The notes below the pieces were generated by a model. The model made no database searches and was not told the DNA's origin. It saw only the letters and a program-made list of their open reading frames with translations. This document shows, one piece after another, positions 15,571 through 23,642 of a stretch of DNA of 28,476 nt. Source of the stretch: CAZDCZ01 sp964504155 (GTDB lineage Bacteria; Bacteroidota; Bacteroidia; Bacteroidales; UBA12077). The stretch covers positions 1-28,476 of the forward strand of contig CAZDCZ010000041.1 in assembly GCA_964504155.1 (NCBI GenBank), written 5' to 3'. The position numbers were made by a program, and so were the translations under genes. The first letter of the stretch is position 1. Each line of letters starts with the position of its first letter.

Positions 15571-17528
15571 TTCTTTTCTTGTTTAATACTTTCTGACTTA
15601 ATAAAACATTTCTTAGCCATGTCTTCGTTCCCAATCTGTTTATAACTAATTCCCAAATTAATATATAATTGATAATCGTTTGGCTTGAGTTTTAAAGCAT
15701 AGTTAATAATTTGTATAGATTTTTCGTAATTTTTGTTTAAACCATATGCCACACTCAAATCTTTTAAGGCTGGAATATTATTTTTACGAATATTACATGC
15801 TCTTTCGAGATAATAAATTGATTTATCGAATTCACCTTTATATTGTCCCAGCAACTTACCTAAAGCATAATTAACATCAAACCTATTAGGATTAATTTTC
15901 ATATAGTCCTTATAAACAGATATCTGATAATCAACATCTTTATTGTCGGCAAATATCGAATTTGTGTTTTTATATACCTTATCGAAATTTGACGACTTAA
16001 CTAATATACGTTTATAATAATAAAATGTAGAATCGAGATTTCTATTATACTCGTAATGAGCATTCCCAAGCAATAATAATGCATCATTATATTTAGGATA
16101 AATACTTACTGCTTTTCGTAAATATTTTATTGATTTAATAAACAGTTTTTCTTTTTTGTTTTTATTCGATTCGTTAATAGCTTCTTCGAGCAATTTACCC
16201 CCTGCCGATGTATTACTTTTTGCACTATTTTCTGATGTCATAACATCGGTTGTAAATAATACTAAATCGTTTTTCCACGCTTTATTTCTATCTATTGTTT
16301 TAAAACTATATAATACAATAAGTGCAAATAGTGATATAATTATAATATATGATTTCTTTACTTTTTGAAAATAAATAGTAAAAACATATGATAGAATTAT
16401 TACAAAACCTAGTGATGAAAAAAACAGAAATCTCTCATTCATAAAAGTCCCTACCGGAAAAATAATATTAGAAACTATAAATAATGGTATCAGAAATATA
16501 ATAATCGCAAATGCAATAATGTTTTTTGATTTTAACTTTAAAACCGACCACGTTGTTATTACCACATATACAATTAGAGACAAAATTACCCATATATTAT
16601 TCCAATTAACATACGAAATATGAAATGGATAATAATCGAAGGTTAAAGGATGCGGGAAAACTATCAATTTTATATATAAACCTAAAGTATAGATAATTGT
16701 AGCATATTTTTCGCTAAGACTTGCATACAAAAAAGGATTATTCATTAATTCTGTTGGTTGCTCAATATTAAAGCCTCCTAAAATTTCTGTTCGAATAATT
16801 AAAAATATTACTAATGGTATTATCAAAAAAACTTCAATTTTTAGAACTCTTTTCCAATCGGTTTTCTTCTGATAAAAATAAATAGCTAAAGGAATTAATA
16901 TGATAAACGAAACAGAATTCTCTTTAGAAAGAAGCGCTACAAAAAATAAAATACTAACAATTACACCATTCTGAAATTTTAGATTATCAGAATACTTTAT
17001 AGCAAATAATAAACTTGCTAAAGAAAACAATAAAGCCAATATTTCGTCCCGACCTTTTATATTTGCAACTACTTCGGTATGTATAGGATGAGTTATAAAT
17101 AATATTGAAGTAAGAAATGCAAACAGAAACACATTATCGATTTTACTATTCGATGAAAATATTTTTTTTGTGAGAATAAATATTAATATCCCAATAAGGG
17201 CATATAATATTATGTTTAAAAAGTGGCTAATATGTGGATTTGCACCAAAGAATTCATACTCTATTGCAAAAGTAACAAGAGATAATGGTCGATATCGTCC
17301 ACCCGAAACTAGCTTCTTTTGCTTTCCGAAAAACCCTGTAAACGAATCGTTTGTAAGAATATCTGATATGCCATCAATCCCATTTTTTGTAAATTGATTT
17401 TCTGTAATAACAATAGCATCGTCGAGAGCATAATCGTTCTTTATAGAATTTCCATATATTACAAAAGCTATAATAATTATAACAATATATAATATATAAG
17501 AATATTTCGGCTTATTATTAAAATTCAT
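15567..17528 (-). CDS. TMTC-like membrane glycosyltransferase (GT-C) with C-terminal TPR repeats
   Basis: Seen: 653 residues. The N-terminal two-thirds has about ten hydrophobic segments. The first external loop carries NDYALDDAIVITEN at 31-44 with the Asp cluster typical of GT-C mannosyltransferases, RYRPLS at 78-83 and HPIHTEVVANIKGRDEILA at 147-165, closely like the TMTC signature HPxHTEAVAGxxGRAELLA. About 430-653 holds tetratricopeptide repeats (for example ALLLLGNAHYEYNRNLDSTF and DYQLYINLGISYKQIGNEDM). Family knowledge: eukaryotic TMTC proteins are O-mannosyltransferases using dolichyl-phosphate mannose; bacterial homologues are mostly uncharacterised. Paired with the overlapping GT2, this suggests glycosylation of exported proteins. 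Acceptors are unknown. No clear promoter in the 217-bp upstream gap. Confidence 0.85.
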   Translation of the reverse strand: MNFNNKPKYSYILYIVIIIIAFVIYGNSIKNDYALDDAIVITENQFTKNGIDGISDILTNDSFTGFFGKQKKLVSGGRYRPLSLVTFAIEYEFFGANPHISHFLNIILYALIGILIFILTKKIFSSNSKIDNVFLFAFLTSILFITHPIHTEVVANIKGRDEILALLFSLASLLFAIKYSDNLKFQNGVIVSILFFVALLSKENSVSFIILIPLAIYFYQKKTDWKRVLKIEVFLIIPLVIFLIIRTEILGGFNIEQPTELMNNPFLYASLSEKYATIIYTLGLYIKLIVFPHPLTFDYYPFHISYVNWNNIWVILSLIVYVVITTWSVLKLKSKNIIAFAIIIFLIPLFIVSNIIFPVGTFMNERFLFFSSLGFVIILSYVFTIYFQKVKKSYIIIISLFALIVLYSFKTIDRNKAWKNDLVLFTTDVMTSENSAKSNTSAGGKLLEEAINESNKNKKEKLFIKSIKYLRKAVSIYPKYNDALLLLGNAHYEYNRNLDSTFYYYKRILVKSSNFDKVYKNTNSIFADNKDVDYQISVYKDYMKINPNRFDVNYALGKLLGQYKGEFDKSIYYLERACNIRKNNIPALKDLSVAYGLNKNYEKSIQIINYALKLKPNDYQLYINLGISYKQIGNEDMAKKCFIKSESIKQEKK

Positions 17529-17745
17529 TTTTAATAGTTTATGCTAATATAAAAATAATTGGGATAATTTACCGACAATTAATCATTAAATAAAATCATA
17601 CTAATTGTAAAATAATTATAGGATTGTTTTACATCAAAGAAAAAATAAACAATAAGCTCCAAAGATTCAAGAAAATACCCTTAAATAAACCATAAGTTTA
17701 TTGAAGAATATATAATTATTTATATTATTCAAACCTTGGTTCACA

Positions 17746-18924
17746 TTAATTTTTCTTTAATACTCGTAATTGTAATATGAGAGTAATTATTGCTAAAAAT
17801 AAAAAAGTAAGTCCCGAAACCAATAAAGCCTCGCTAAGTGTATATTTATCGATATACCAACCAATAAAAGGGCCAATAATTGCGAAGAATATTCGAATAA
17901 CAAAATTACGTACCGAAAGCACTGTTGCCCTAATATTTGAATCTGTTAAACGGTTTATATAATCTTTTAATACAGGAGTTGCTACACCTCTAACAATATA
18001 AAAACCAAAAAGAATAACTATTCCACTATATGTGTCAATCTGACTAACTATGATATATCCCAAAGGGATTAGAATAGCAATAAAAATAAATATTTTTCGA
18101 GGCTTCATTATTTCTTCGAGCATATGAGCATACATAGCTGCAAATCCAACAACAAGGTTTAAGAAAGTCCATAAAATACCATACATTGATAAAGGCAAAT
18201 CTATTAATTTAAAATATGGTTGAACAAACCATGCCATTACCAGTGTAGATGCACCAATAACCGACGAAAAAATAATATTCCATCGCAATTTGATATTCTC
18301 TATTAACGAATACTTTACAATACCTATAATGTCTTTAAACTTAGCATTAACAAGTTTTCCGTGTCTTTCGGGTTCTATCAACAATATAGCTGCAGGAATA
18401 CCAATTAAAGCAACAAGTGTTTGAGCATAATACGGTGTTCTTAAGCTAATAGTAGCCAATAAACCACCAAATACTCCGGCAATTGCTTCTGCAAAATTTC
18501 CTGCAGAAATAATTCGTCCTTCATATTTCATATATTTATCTGCTTTCCCCATCACAAGTAAAGAATCGTACAACATTGCCGAATCGGCACCCGATATTAA
18601 ACTTTGTCCAATACCAAGTATTATTTCGGCAATTGCAAAACCCCAAAAACCATACGAAAAACTATAACAAACAAACCCAAAGAAACCCATAATTGTTCCT
18701 ATTATCATTGTATGCTTTCGTCCTAATACATCGGCTAAATATCCCGAAGGAATTTCTAAAATAACAATTGCAATAGAATATATAGTTTGTAAAAGGAAAA
18801 TTTCTTTCATTTCTAAACCATTCTCTTGATAAAAGAGAACAACAATCGGCATAAATAGCATAAACCATTTTGCTATCTTTATAAGATATAATCGTGGTAT
18901 GTTTTTTTTTATATTTTGTTGCAT
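17746..18924 (-). CDS. MFS transporter
   Basis: Seen: 392 residues from the ATG at 18924, with about twelve hydrophobic segments. The MFS signature is in loop 2-3 as GYLADVLGRKHTMIIG, and a related GWYIDKY follows in the second half. Its pattern resembles sugar/drug-type MFS proteins of Bacteroidota and Firmicutes; the substrate cannot be told. The frame extends to a GTG at 18942, but that codon sits inside the best promoter box (TACATTTG, 18942-18949), so the ATG is preferred. It is divergent from the aconitase-like gene at 19093, sharing a 168-bp intergenic region. Its 217-bp gap to the TMTC-like gene suggests a separate transcript. Confidence 0.88.
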   Translation of the reverse strand: MQQNIKKNIPRLYLIKIAKWFMLFMPIVVLFYQENGLEMKEIFLLQTIYSIAIVILEIPSGYLADVLGRKHTMIIGTIMGFFGFVCYSFSYGFWGFAIAEIILGIGQSLISGADSAMLYDSLLVMGKADKYMKYEGRIISAGNFAEAIAGVFGGLLATISLRTPYYAQTLVALIGIPAAILLIEPERHGKLVNAKFKDIIGIVKYSLIENIKLRWNIIFSSVIGASTLVMAWFVQPYFKLIDLPLSMYGILWTFLNLVVGFAAMYAHMLEEIMKPRKIFIFIAILIPLGYIIVSQIDTYSGIVILFGFYIVRGVATPVLKDYINRLTDSNIRATVLSVRNFVIRIFFAIIGPFIGWYIDKYTLSEALLVSGLTFLFLAIITLILQLRVLKKN

Positions 18925-18941
18925 AATTCTTCTCAAAAACA

Positions 18942-18949
18942 CAAATGTA
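18942..18949 (-). promoter_or_regulatory. -7 box for the MFS transporter gene
   Basis: The minus strand reads TACATTTG, matching TAnnTTTG, 18 bases upstream of the chosen ATG. The transcript would have a leader of about 10 nt, and the upstream GTG would be outside it. Confidence 0.45.
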
Positions 18950-19034
18950 AGCTAGTATATCATTAAATAAAATATCTGATAAAATATTTATTAAAAAATC
19001 TTTTTAAATAACAAAAGACAATCTCATTTTATTG

Positions 19035-19042
19035 TAGATTTG
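19035..19042 (+). promoter_or_regulatory. -7 box for the tandem aconitase-family genes
   Basis: TAGATTTG matches TAnnTTTG, 51 bases before the ATG at 19093, giving a leader of about 40 nt. It lies back to back with the MFS promoter. No clear -33 TTTG was found. Confidence 0.45.
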
Positions 19043-19092
19043 TAGTATTAAATATGAAATTAAAATTATTGATAAAATAAAATTTTATTATT

Positions 19093-20901
19093 ATGAAAAT
19101 GACCTTGATTGAAAAAATTATCGCAAATCATTCGGATCAAAAGACTGTTAAACCCGGCGATATTGTTGATATTGTTATTGATGCAAGAGCAGCTCGCGAT
19201 TTCGGAGGAGCAAATGTTGTAAAAAATATTCTCGACAACAATTTACATATCGACGATATTTCGAAAACATTTTTTACTTTCGATTGTAACCCAACCGGAT
19301 CCGATCAGAAATATGCTGTTAATCAGCAAATTTGCAGAAATTTTGCCCGCGAACGCGGAATCAAAGTTTACGATTTAGAAAACGGGATTGGTACACACAC
19401 CCTAATTCATGACGGATTAGTATATTCAGGTGCTACTTCGATAACAACCGATTCTCATGCTAATATCTTGGGAGCTGTTGGAGCATTTGGACAAGGAATG
19501 GGCGATAAAGATATTGCTGCATCATGGAATAGTGGAAAAGTTTGGTTTAAAGTACCAAAATCTGTTAAATTAAATATTAATGGAAATCGTCCCGATGGAT
19601 TATCGGCAAAAGATATTGTTCTTAATTTACTTAACAAATTTGGAGCTAACACATTATTAGGTTATTCTATTGAGATTTATGGCAAAGATATCGACAAATT
19701 ATCTCTCGACGAAAGAATTACTATCTCATCTATGGCAACAGAAATGGGTGCTATAATTATTTTCTTTACTCCAAACGAAGCAATTATAAAATATAGCGAA
19801 GAACGTTCGGGTAAAAAAATCGAACTTATAAAAGCCGACACCGATGCTAATTATGATCAAGAAATTGATTTGAATTTTGAAGATTTTGTCTCTCGGATTT
19901 CTCGCCCGGGAAAACCTCACGATGCTGTTGAAATAAATAAGGTTAAGAAAATAAAAATTGACTCCGGCTTTATTGGCAGCTGTACAAACGGTCGCTACGA
20001 AGACATGAAAGCTGCAGCTGATGTATTAAAAGGACAAAAAATTGCTCCAGGAGTAGTTCTAAAAATCGTTCCTTCAACCAACGAAGTATGGGAACAATGT
20101 TTAGATAATGGCTTAATTAAAATTTTTAAAGATGCAGGAGCTCTTTTATCGAATGCAGGATGTGCCGGTTGCGCTGCCGGACAGGTTGGACAAAACGGAA
20201 AAGGAGAAATAACAATTAGTACAGGAAACAGAAATTTTCCCGGAAAACAAGGGAAAGGAGATGTTTATCTAGCATCCCCTGCTGTTGTTGCTGCATCGGT
20301 TATTGCCGGATACATAACTACTCCGGATGATATTCCTGACGAACCTGCTACTTTCGACAATTTATTAAAACCACAAGAAGAAATCGAAAAAAAGGAAATT
20401 GAAAATACTGTCGATAAAGAAAAAATACTAGAAGGTAGAGTATGGTATATTAAACAAGACGATATTGATACCGATATGATTTTCCATAATCGTTATTTAT
20501 CAATTACAGATATTAACGAAATGGGTCAATATACTTTCGACAATCTTGAAGGTTACAAAGATTTCGCTACTAAAGCAAAACCAGGCGATATTGTAGTTGT
20601 TCAAAAGAATTTTGGTAGTGGAAGTTCTCGTCAACAAGCTGTTGATTGTTTTAAAGCACTTGGCATACAAGCTATTGTTGCCGAATCGTTTGGAGCAATT
20701 TACGAAAGAAACGCTATAAATGCAGCTTTCCCTATAGTACGTTACAATTCTCTCGACAAACTTGAATTGGAAGATAAAGATACTATTAAAGTAAACCTTG
20801 AAACAGGCGAAATAACAAATACTAAAAATAACAAAACAATTAAAACCGAACCATTCTCTGATGTACAAATGGAAATATATCAGAATGGAGGACTTTTCTA
20901 A
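19093..20901 (+). CDS. Aconitase-superfamily hydro-lyase, LeuC-LeuD fusion (first of tandem pair)
   Basis: Seen: 602 residues. The LeuC/HacA-like part (about 1-410) has three [4Fe-4S] ligands, C297 in FIGSCTNGRYEDM and C357/C360 in NAGCAGC, and TTDSHANILGAVGAFG at 118-133. A swivelling LeuD-like domain starts near 440: QDDIDTDMIFHNRYLS, then NFGSGSSRQQAVDCFKALG. Family knowledge: such enzymes dehydrate and rehydrate citrate, isopropylmalate, homocitrate or dimethylmalate. Odd: the usual DHxxPT segment reads FDCNPTG (about 63-69), so a His near the active site is replaced by Cys. The loop reads SSRQQ, where aconitases have SSREH and methanogen-type homologues SSREQ. The substrate is therefore open. 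A second, only distantly similar fusion follows 90 bases later; the two may form one operon. Confidence 0.85.
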   Translation: MKMTLIEKIIANHSDQKTVKPGDIVDIVIDARAARDFGGANVVKNILDNNLHIDDISKTFFTFDCNPTGSDQKYAVNQQICRNFARERGIKVYDLENGIGTHTLIHDGLVYSGATSITTDSHANILGAVGAFGQGMGDKDIAASWNSGKVWFKVPKSVKLNINGNRPDGLSAKDIVLNLLNKFGANTLLGYSIEIYGKDIDKLSLDERITISSMATEMGAIIIFFTPNEAIIKYSEERSGKKIELIKADTDANYDQEIDLNFEDFVSRISRPGKPHDAVEINKVKKIKIDSGFIGSCTNGRYEDMKAAADVLKGQKIAPGVVLKIVPSTNEVWEQCLDNGLIKIFKDAGALLSNAGCAGCAAGQVGQNGKGEITISTGNRNFPGKQGKGDVYLASPAVVAASVIAGYITTPDDIPDEPATFDNLLKPQEEIEKKEIENTVDKEKILEGRVWYIKQDDIDTDMIFHNRYLSITDINEMGQYTFDNLEGYKDFATKAKPGDIVVVQKNFGSGSSRQQAVDCFKALGIQAIVAESFGAIYERNAINAAFPIVRYNSLDKLELEDKDTIKVNLETGEITNTKNNKTIKTEPFSDVQMEIYQNGGLF

Positions 20902-20991
20902 TTTAAAAGGCAATAAACAGTCGGCAGTAAGCAGTAAGCAAACTGTAGACTGTAAATTGCAGACTGAATAATAACAATAAAAAACAAAAAC
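20902..20991 (+). repeat. AGTAAGC / CAGACTG-rich spacer between the aconitase-like genes
   Basis: The spacer holds short tandem and near-tandem copies of GCAGTAAGCAGTAAGC (about 20924-20940) followed by related ACTGTAGACTG and TGCAGACTG blocks. Its composition differs from the AT-rich neighbouring DNA. It has no reading frame. Similar G/C-richer strings are scattered in some Bacteroidota genomes; whether this is such a repeat is untested. Confidence 0.45.
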
Positions 20992-22770
20992 ATGAGCCCA
21001 AAAACTTTTGTAGAAAAAATATTCGATGCCAAATGTGGAAGCATAGTATTCAAAAAACCCGATATTATACTAACTCACGATAATACAGCTAGTATAAAAA
21101 AGACTTTTGAAAAAATGGGTGGCGAAAAAATTGCCGATCCAAATCAATTATTAATAGTACTTGATCATAACGCACCACCAACAAATGCAAAACTTGCTAC
21201 CGATTATCAGCACATTCGCGACATGGTAAAAACTCAAGGCGTTAAGAATTTTTACGATGCAGGAAAAGGAATATGTCATCAAATTATGTCGTATCATGCT
21301 ATGCCCAAAATGATAATTGTCGGTAGCGACAGTCACACATGTACCGCCGGAGCCTTTAACGCTATGGCCGCAGGCATAGACCGTACAGAAGCCGCCGGAT
21401 TATGGAAACGAGGCGAAACATGGTTTAGAGTTCCCGAATCGATAAAAATTACCTTAAAAGGGAAATTAAATAAAGGTGTTTATGCAAAAGATATCTCGCT
21501 GTGGATAATTGGTATGATAGGCTCGGCAGGAGCAAATTATAATTCAATAGAATATCACGGCGACGGAGTAAAGCATCTCTCTATTGCTCAAAGAATGACT
21601 TTAACAAACCTTGCATCTGAAATGGGAGCTAAAAATGCAGTTTTCCCTCCCGACGAAGTACTGGCAAAGTTTTACAATAAAGATAAAATTGATGGCATTT
21701 GGGCCGACCCTGATGCAAAATATGCTAAAGAAATAGATATTGATCTTAGCAAAATTTACCCATTAGTAGCTGCTCCTCATCATGTAGATAACGTAAAAGC
21801 TGTATCGGAAGTAGAAGGAACAATCCTTAACCAAGGACTAATTGGAACATGTACAAACGGACGACTCGAAGACATTAGGATAGCTGCTGAGATATTAGAC
21901 GGGAAAGAAGTTGCCAAAGGATTTCAATTATTAGTTCTTCCTGCCTCGCAGAAAATATATCTTCAAGCAATTGAAGAAGGAATAATTACAAAACTTATTA
22001 ACGCCGGAGCAAACGTATTAAGTCCATCATGTGGCCCATGTTTGGGAACAGGACAAGGAATTCCGGCTGATAACTTTAACGTAATATCAACAGCTAACAG
22101 AAACTTTAAAGGTAGAATGGGTAACAAAACAGCAAACATTTATCTTGCCTCCCCTGCTACTGTTGCATATTCGGCAATAGAAGGAAAAATTACCGACCCT
22201 CGTGGACAAAAACATAATGATAAGTTCCCATATAAAAAAGAGCAAAGTTCTACAGTTGAAATAAACAATAACGATAACAGAAAAATAAATAACACCTGGA
22301 ATTATTCTGATATCGATGACTTAAATACCGACCAAATGTTTGCAGGAAATTTAACTTACAATGTTCTAAGTTCTGACCCTGAAGCAATAATGCCTCATCT
22401 TTTTAAAGGATTCGATGAGAATTTCTCCGACAATGTAAAAAAAGATGATATTATTATTGCCGGCGATAATTTCGGTTGTGGAAGCTCACGCGAGCATCCT
22501 GCAGTAGGCTTGGGACATGTTGGCGTTAAAGCTGTTATTGTAAAATCGAGTAATCGAATATTCTATCGTTCGTGTATTAATCAAGGATTACCGCTAATTG
22601 TTAATCCCGAAATAGTAAATAACTATAAAGCCGGCGATAAAGTTGATATAGATTTTAGTAATGGAGTTATTTCGCTTAACGAGAAGAAATTCAATTTTGC
22701 TCCCCTACCCGATAAACTAATGCAAATTATCGATAAAAAAGGACTTGTTAATTGGATAAAATCTATATAA
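20992..22770 (+). CDS. Aconitase-superfamily hydro-lyase, LeuC-LeuD fusion (second of tandem pair; HacA/IPMI type)
   Basis: Seen: 592 residues. The canonical catalytic segments are all kept: LDHNAPPT at 57-64 (D58, H59), GICHQI at 93-98 (H96), GSDSHTCTAGAF at 111-122 (H115), cluster ligands C287 (LIGTCTNGRLEDI) and C347/C350 (SPSCGPCLG), and in the LeuD-like domain DLNTDQMF and FGCGSSREHPAVGLG. The GTCTNGRLEDI and CGPCLG spellings resemble the homoaconitase/archaeal isopropylmalate isomerase (HacA) branch, not classical AcnA/AcnB. At about 590 residues it is far shorter than those (about 890 and 865), and the two normally separate subunits are fused. Candidate substrates are citrate, isopropylmalate and homocitrate. 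Same strand, 90 bases after the first fusion; terminator downstream. Confidence 0.87.
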   Translation: MSPKTFVEKIFDAKCGSIVFKKPDIILTHDNTASIKKTFEKMGGEKIADPNQLLIVLDHNAPPTNAKLATDYQHIRDMVKTQGVKNFYDAGKGICHQIMSYHAMPKMIIVGSDSHTCTAGAFNAMAAGIDRTEAAGLWKRGETWFRVPESIKITLKGKLNKGVYAKDISLWIIGMIGSAGANYNSIEYHGDGVKHLSIAQRMTLTNLASEMGAKNAVFPPDEVLAKFYNKDKIDGIWADPDAKYAKEIDIDLSKIYPLVAAPHHVDNVKAVSEVEGTILNQGLIGTCTNGRLEDIRIAAEILDGKEVAKGFQLLVLPASQKIYLQAIEEGIITKLINAGANVLSPSCGPCLGTGQGIPADNFNVISTANRNFKGRMGNKTANIYLASPATVAYSAIEGKITDPRGQKHNDKFPYKKEQSSTVEINNNDNRKINNTWNYSDIDDLNTDQMFAGNLTYNVLSSDPEAIMPHLFKGFDENFSDNVKKDDIIIAGDNFGCGSSREHPAVGLGHVGVKAVIVKSSNRIFYRSCINQGLPLIVNPEIVNNYKAGDKVDIDFSNGVISLNEKKFNFAPLPDKLMQIIDKKGLVNWIKSI

Positions 22771-22785
22771 ACTAAATTACTTATA

Positions 22786-22819
22786 AAAAAAACCTTTCCA
22801 TAGCAGGAAAGGTTTTTTT
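22786..22819 (+). terminator. Rho-independent terminator after the aconitase-like pair
   Basis: Stem AAAAACCTTTCC / GGAAAGGTTTTT with a loop of about 6 nt and a seven-T tail, 15 bases past the stop at 22770. Confidence 0.88.
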
Positions 22820-22821
22820 AT

Positions 22822-23090
22822 AAATCCAATGCTCATCTTTTTGCTCAATCAGGAGATGTAACAAATGCAATTAGAATGAAAGCAGAAAAATCATAAAAAA
22901 AGAAATAATTAATGGAATTGATAAAACTTCTATTCGTAAGTTAAAGTTCTTTGCAAAAGGAAAAACTAATTCAAATTTTATAGAAGTTATGAGTTGCGAA
23001 AATGGGTGTATTGGAGGTGTAAATACTCTGATAAAAGGAAACCAAGGAACAAAAGTATTTATCGAAAATCAAAAAGAGATAAATTCTTAG
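22822..23090 (+). pseudogene. Decayed C-terminal fragment of an [FeFe]-hydrogenase-like protein
   Basis: Seen: two adjacent translated pieces in different frames. The first (22828-22893) reads NAHLFAQSGDVTNAIRMKAEKS and ends at TAA. The second (22899-23087) reads EIINGIDKTSIRKLKFFAKG, then NFIEVMSCENGCIGG, and ends at TAG. Family knowledge: the C-terminal H-cluster motif of [FeFe] hydrogenases has the form E-V-M-A-C-x-x-G-C-I-G-G, preceded by an ING-(L/I)-DKK...AKGK-like stretch. The match covers both Cys residues of the MSCENGC motif. The coding frame is broken by a shift and stop near 22894-22899, and the N-terminal 300 or more residues are absent because a terminator starts directly upstream. 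A sequencing indel could explain the frameshift but not the missing N-terminus. It has no start or promoter of its own. Confidence 0.65.
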
Positions 23091-23138
23091 TTCTATCAAC
23101 TTTTGAATGTTTTTTTAAAATAATTATACTATTTGTTT

Positions 23139-23166
23139 TTGTATTAAATATATTTTTTTACTTTTG
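23139..23166 (+). promoter_or_regulatory. Bacteroidota-type promoter for tRNA-Arg
   Basis: A -33-like TTG (23139-23141, in a TTTTTG tract) and a -7 TACTTTTG at 23159-23166 are separated by 17 bases. The -7 box ends 17 bases before the tRNA, so transcription would start about 10 nt upstream of it. This is the best promoter pair in the window. Confidence 0.6.
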
Positions 23167-23183
23167 CATCGCTTAAGAAAATT

Positions 23184-23257
23184 GGTCTAGTAGCTCAGCT
23201 GGATAGAGCAACAGCCTTCTAAGCTGTAGGTCCCAGGTTCGAATCCTGGCTGGATCA
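23184..23257 (+). tRNA. tRNA-Arg(UCU)
   Basis: A full cloverleaf can be folded by eye: 7-bp acceptor stem (GGTCTAG with CTGGATC), D-arm GCTC...GAGC, anticodon stem ACAGC/GCTGT with loop CTTCTAA (anticodon TCT), variable AGGTC, and T-arm CCAGG-TTCGAAT-CCTGG, then discriminator A. CCA is not encoded. 74 nt. It reads AGA codons, very common in this AT-rich genome. Confidence 0.95.
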
Positions 23258-23262
23258 CTTTT

Positions 23263-23295
23263 AAAGGTCATTACAATATGTAATGACCTTTTTTT
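23263..23295 (+). terminator. Rho-independent terminator after tRNA-Arg
   Basis: A perfect 13-bp stem (AAAGGTCATTACA / TGTAATGACCTTT) with a 3-nt loop, followed by a T run, starting 6 bases past the tRNA. Confidence 0.88.
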
Positions 23296-23642
23296 ATTAG
23301 ATATAAATTATACAAGTTTTGATAAAAAATATTAAAAAAATTCTAGAGCAATTTTCTTATTTTTTTATTAAGTTATTAACAATTGTTAATTTATGTTAAA
23401 ATACTCTTTTGAAAACTCCATTATTTAAGCAACAAGAACAATTCTTTTGTTAAAATGCATGTTAATATATTTTTCTCACTAAAGGTAACCATAGCATTTA
23501 TTTTCAATATAGTTTAACATATAATTGTATGTAGAGCAAGAATTATTAATATAATTTTAACTATTATGTAACAATCAATAACTAATCTTGCATAATAAAA
23601 TAAGAAACAATCTATTAATTCAAACCTTTAAATTAATATCTA
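23296..23642 (+). other. Long AT-rich upstream region of the TonB-dependent receptor
   Basis: About 347 bp with no ORF, no convincing TAnnTTTG box and no clear structure. The receptor's promoter or a leader presumably lies here, perhaps for an alternative sigma factor, but I cannot place it. Confidence 0.4.

Noticed and set aside
20500..20913. 137-codon open frame on the minus strand
   Set aside because: It is antisense to the LeuD-like domain of the first aconitase-like protein. The product is Phe/Ile/Cys rich and resembles no family; it is a shadow.
22994..23176. Open frame of 60 codons starting MRKWVYWRCKYSDK
   Set aside because: It overlaps the hydrogenase remnant in a different frame. 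The homologous frame of the remnant explains this DNA, and the Lys/Phe-rich product has no recognisable feature.
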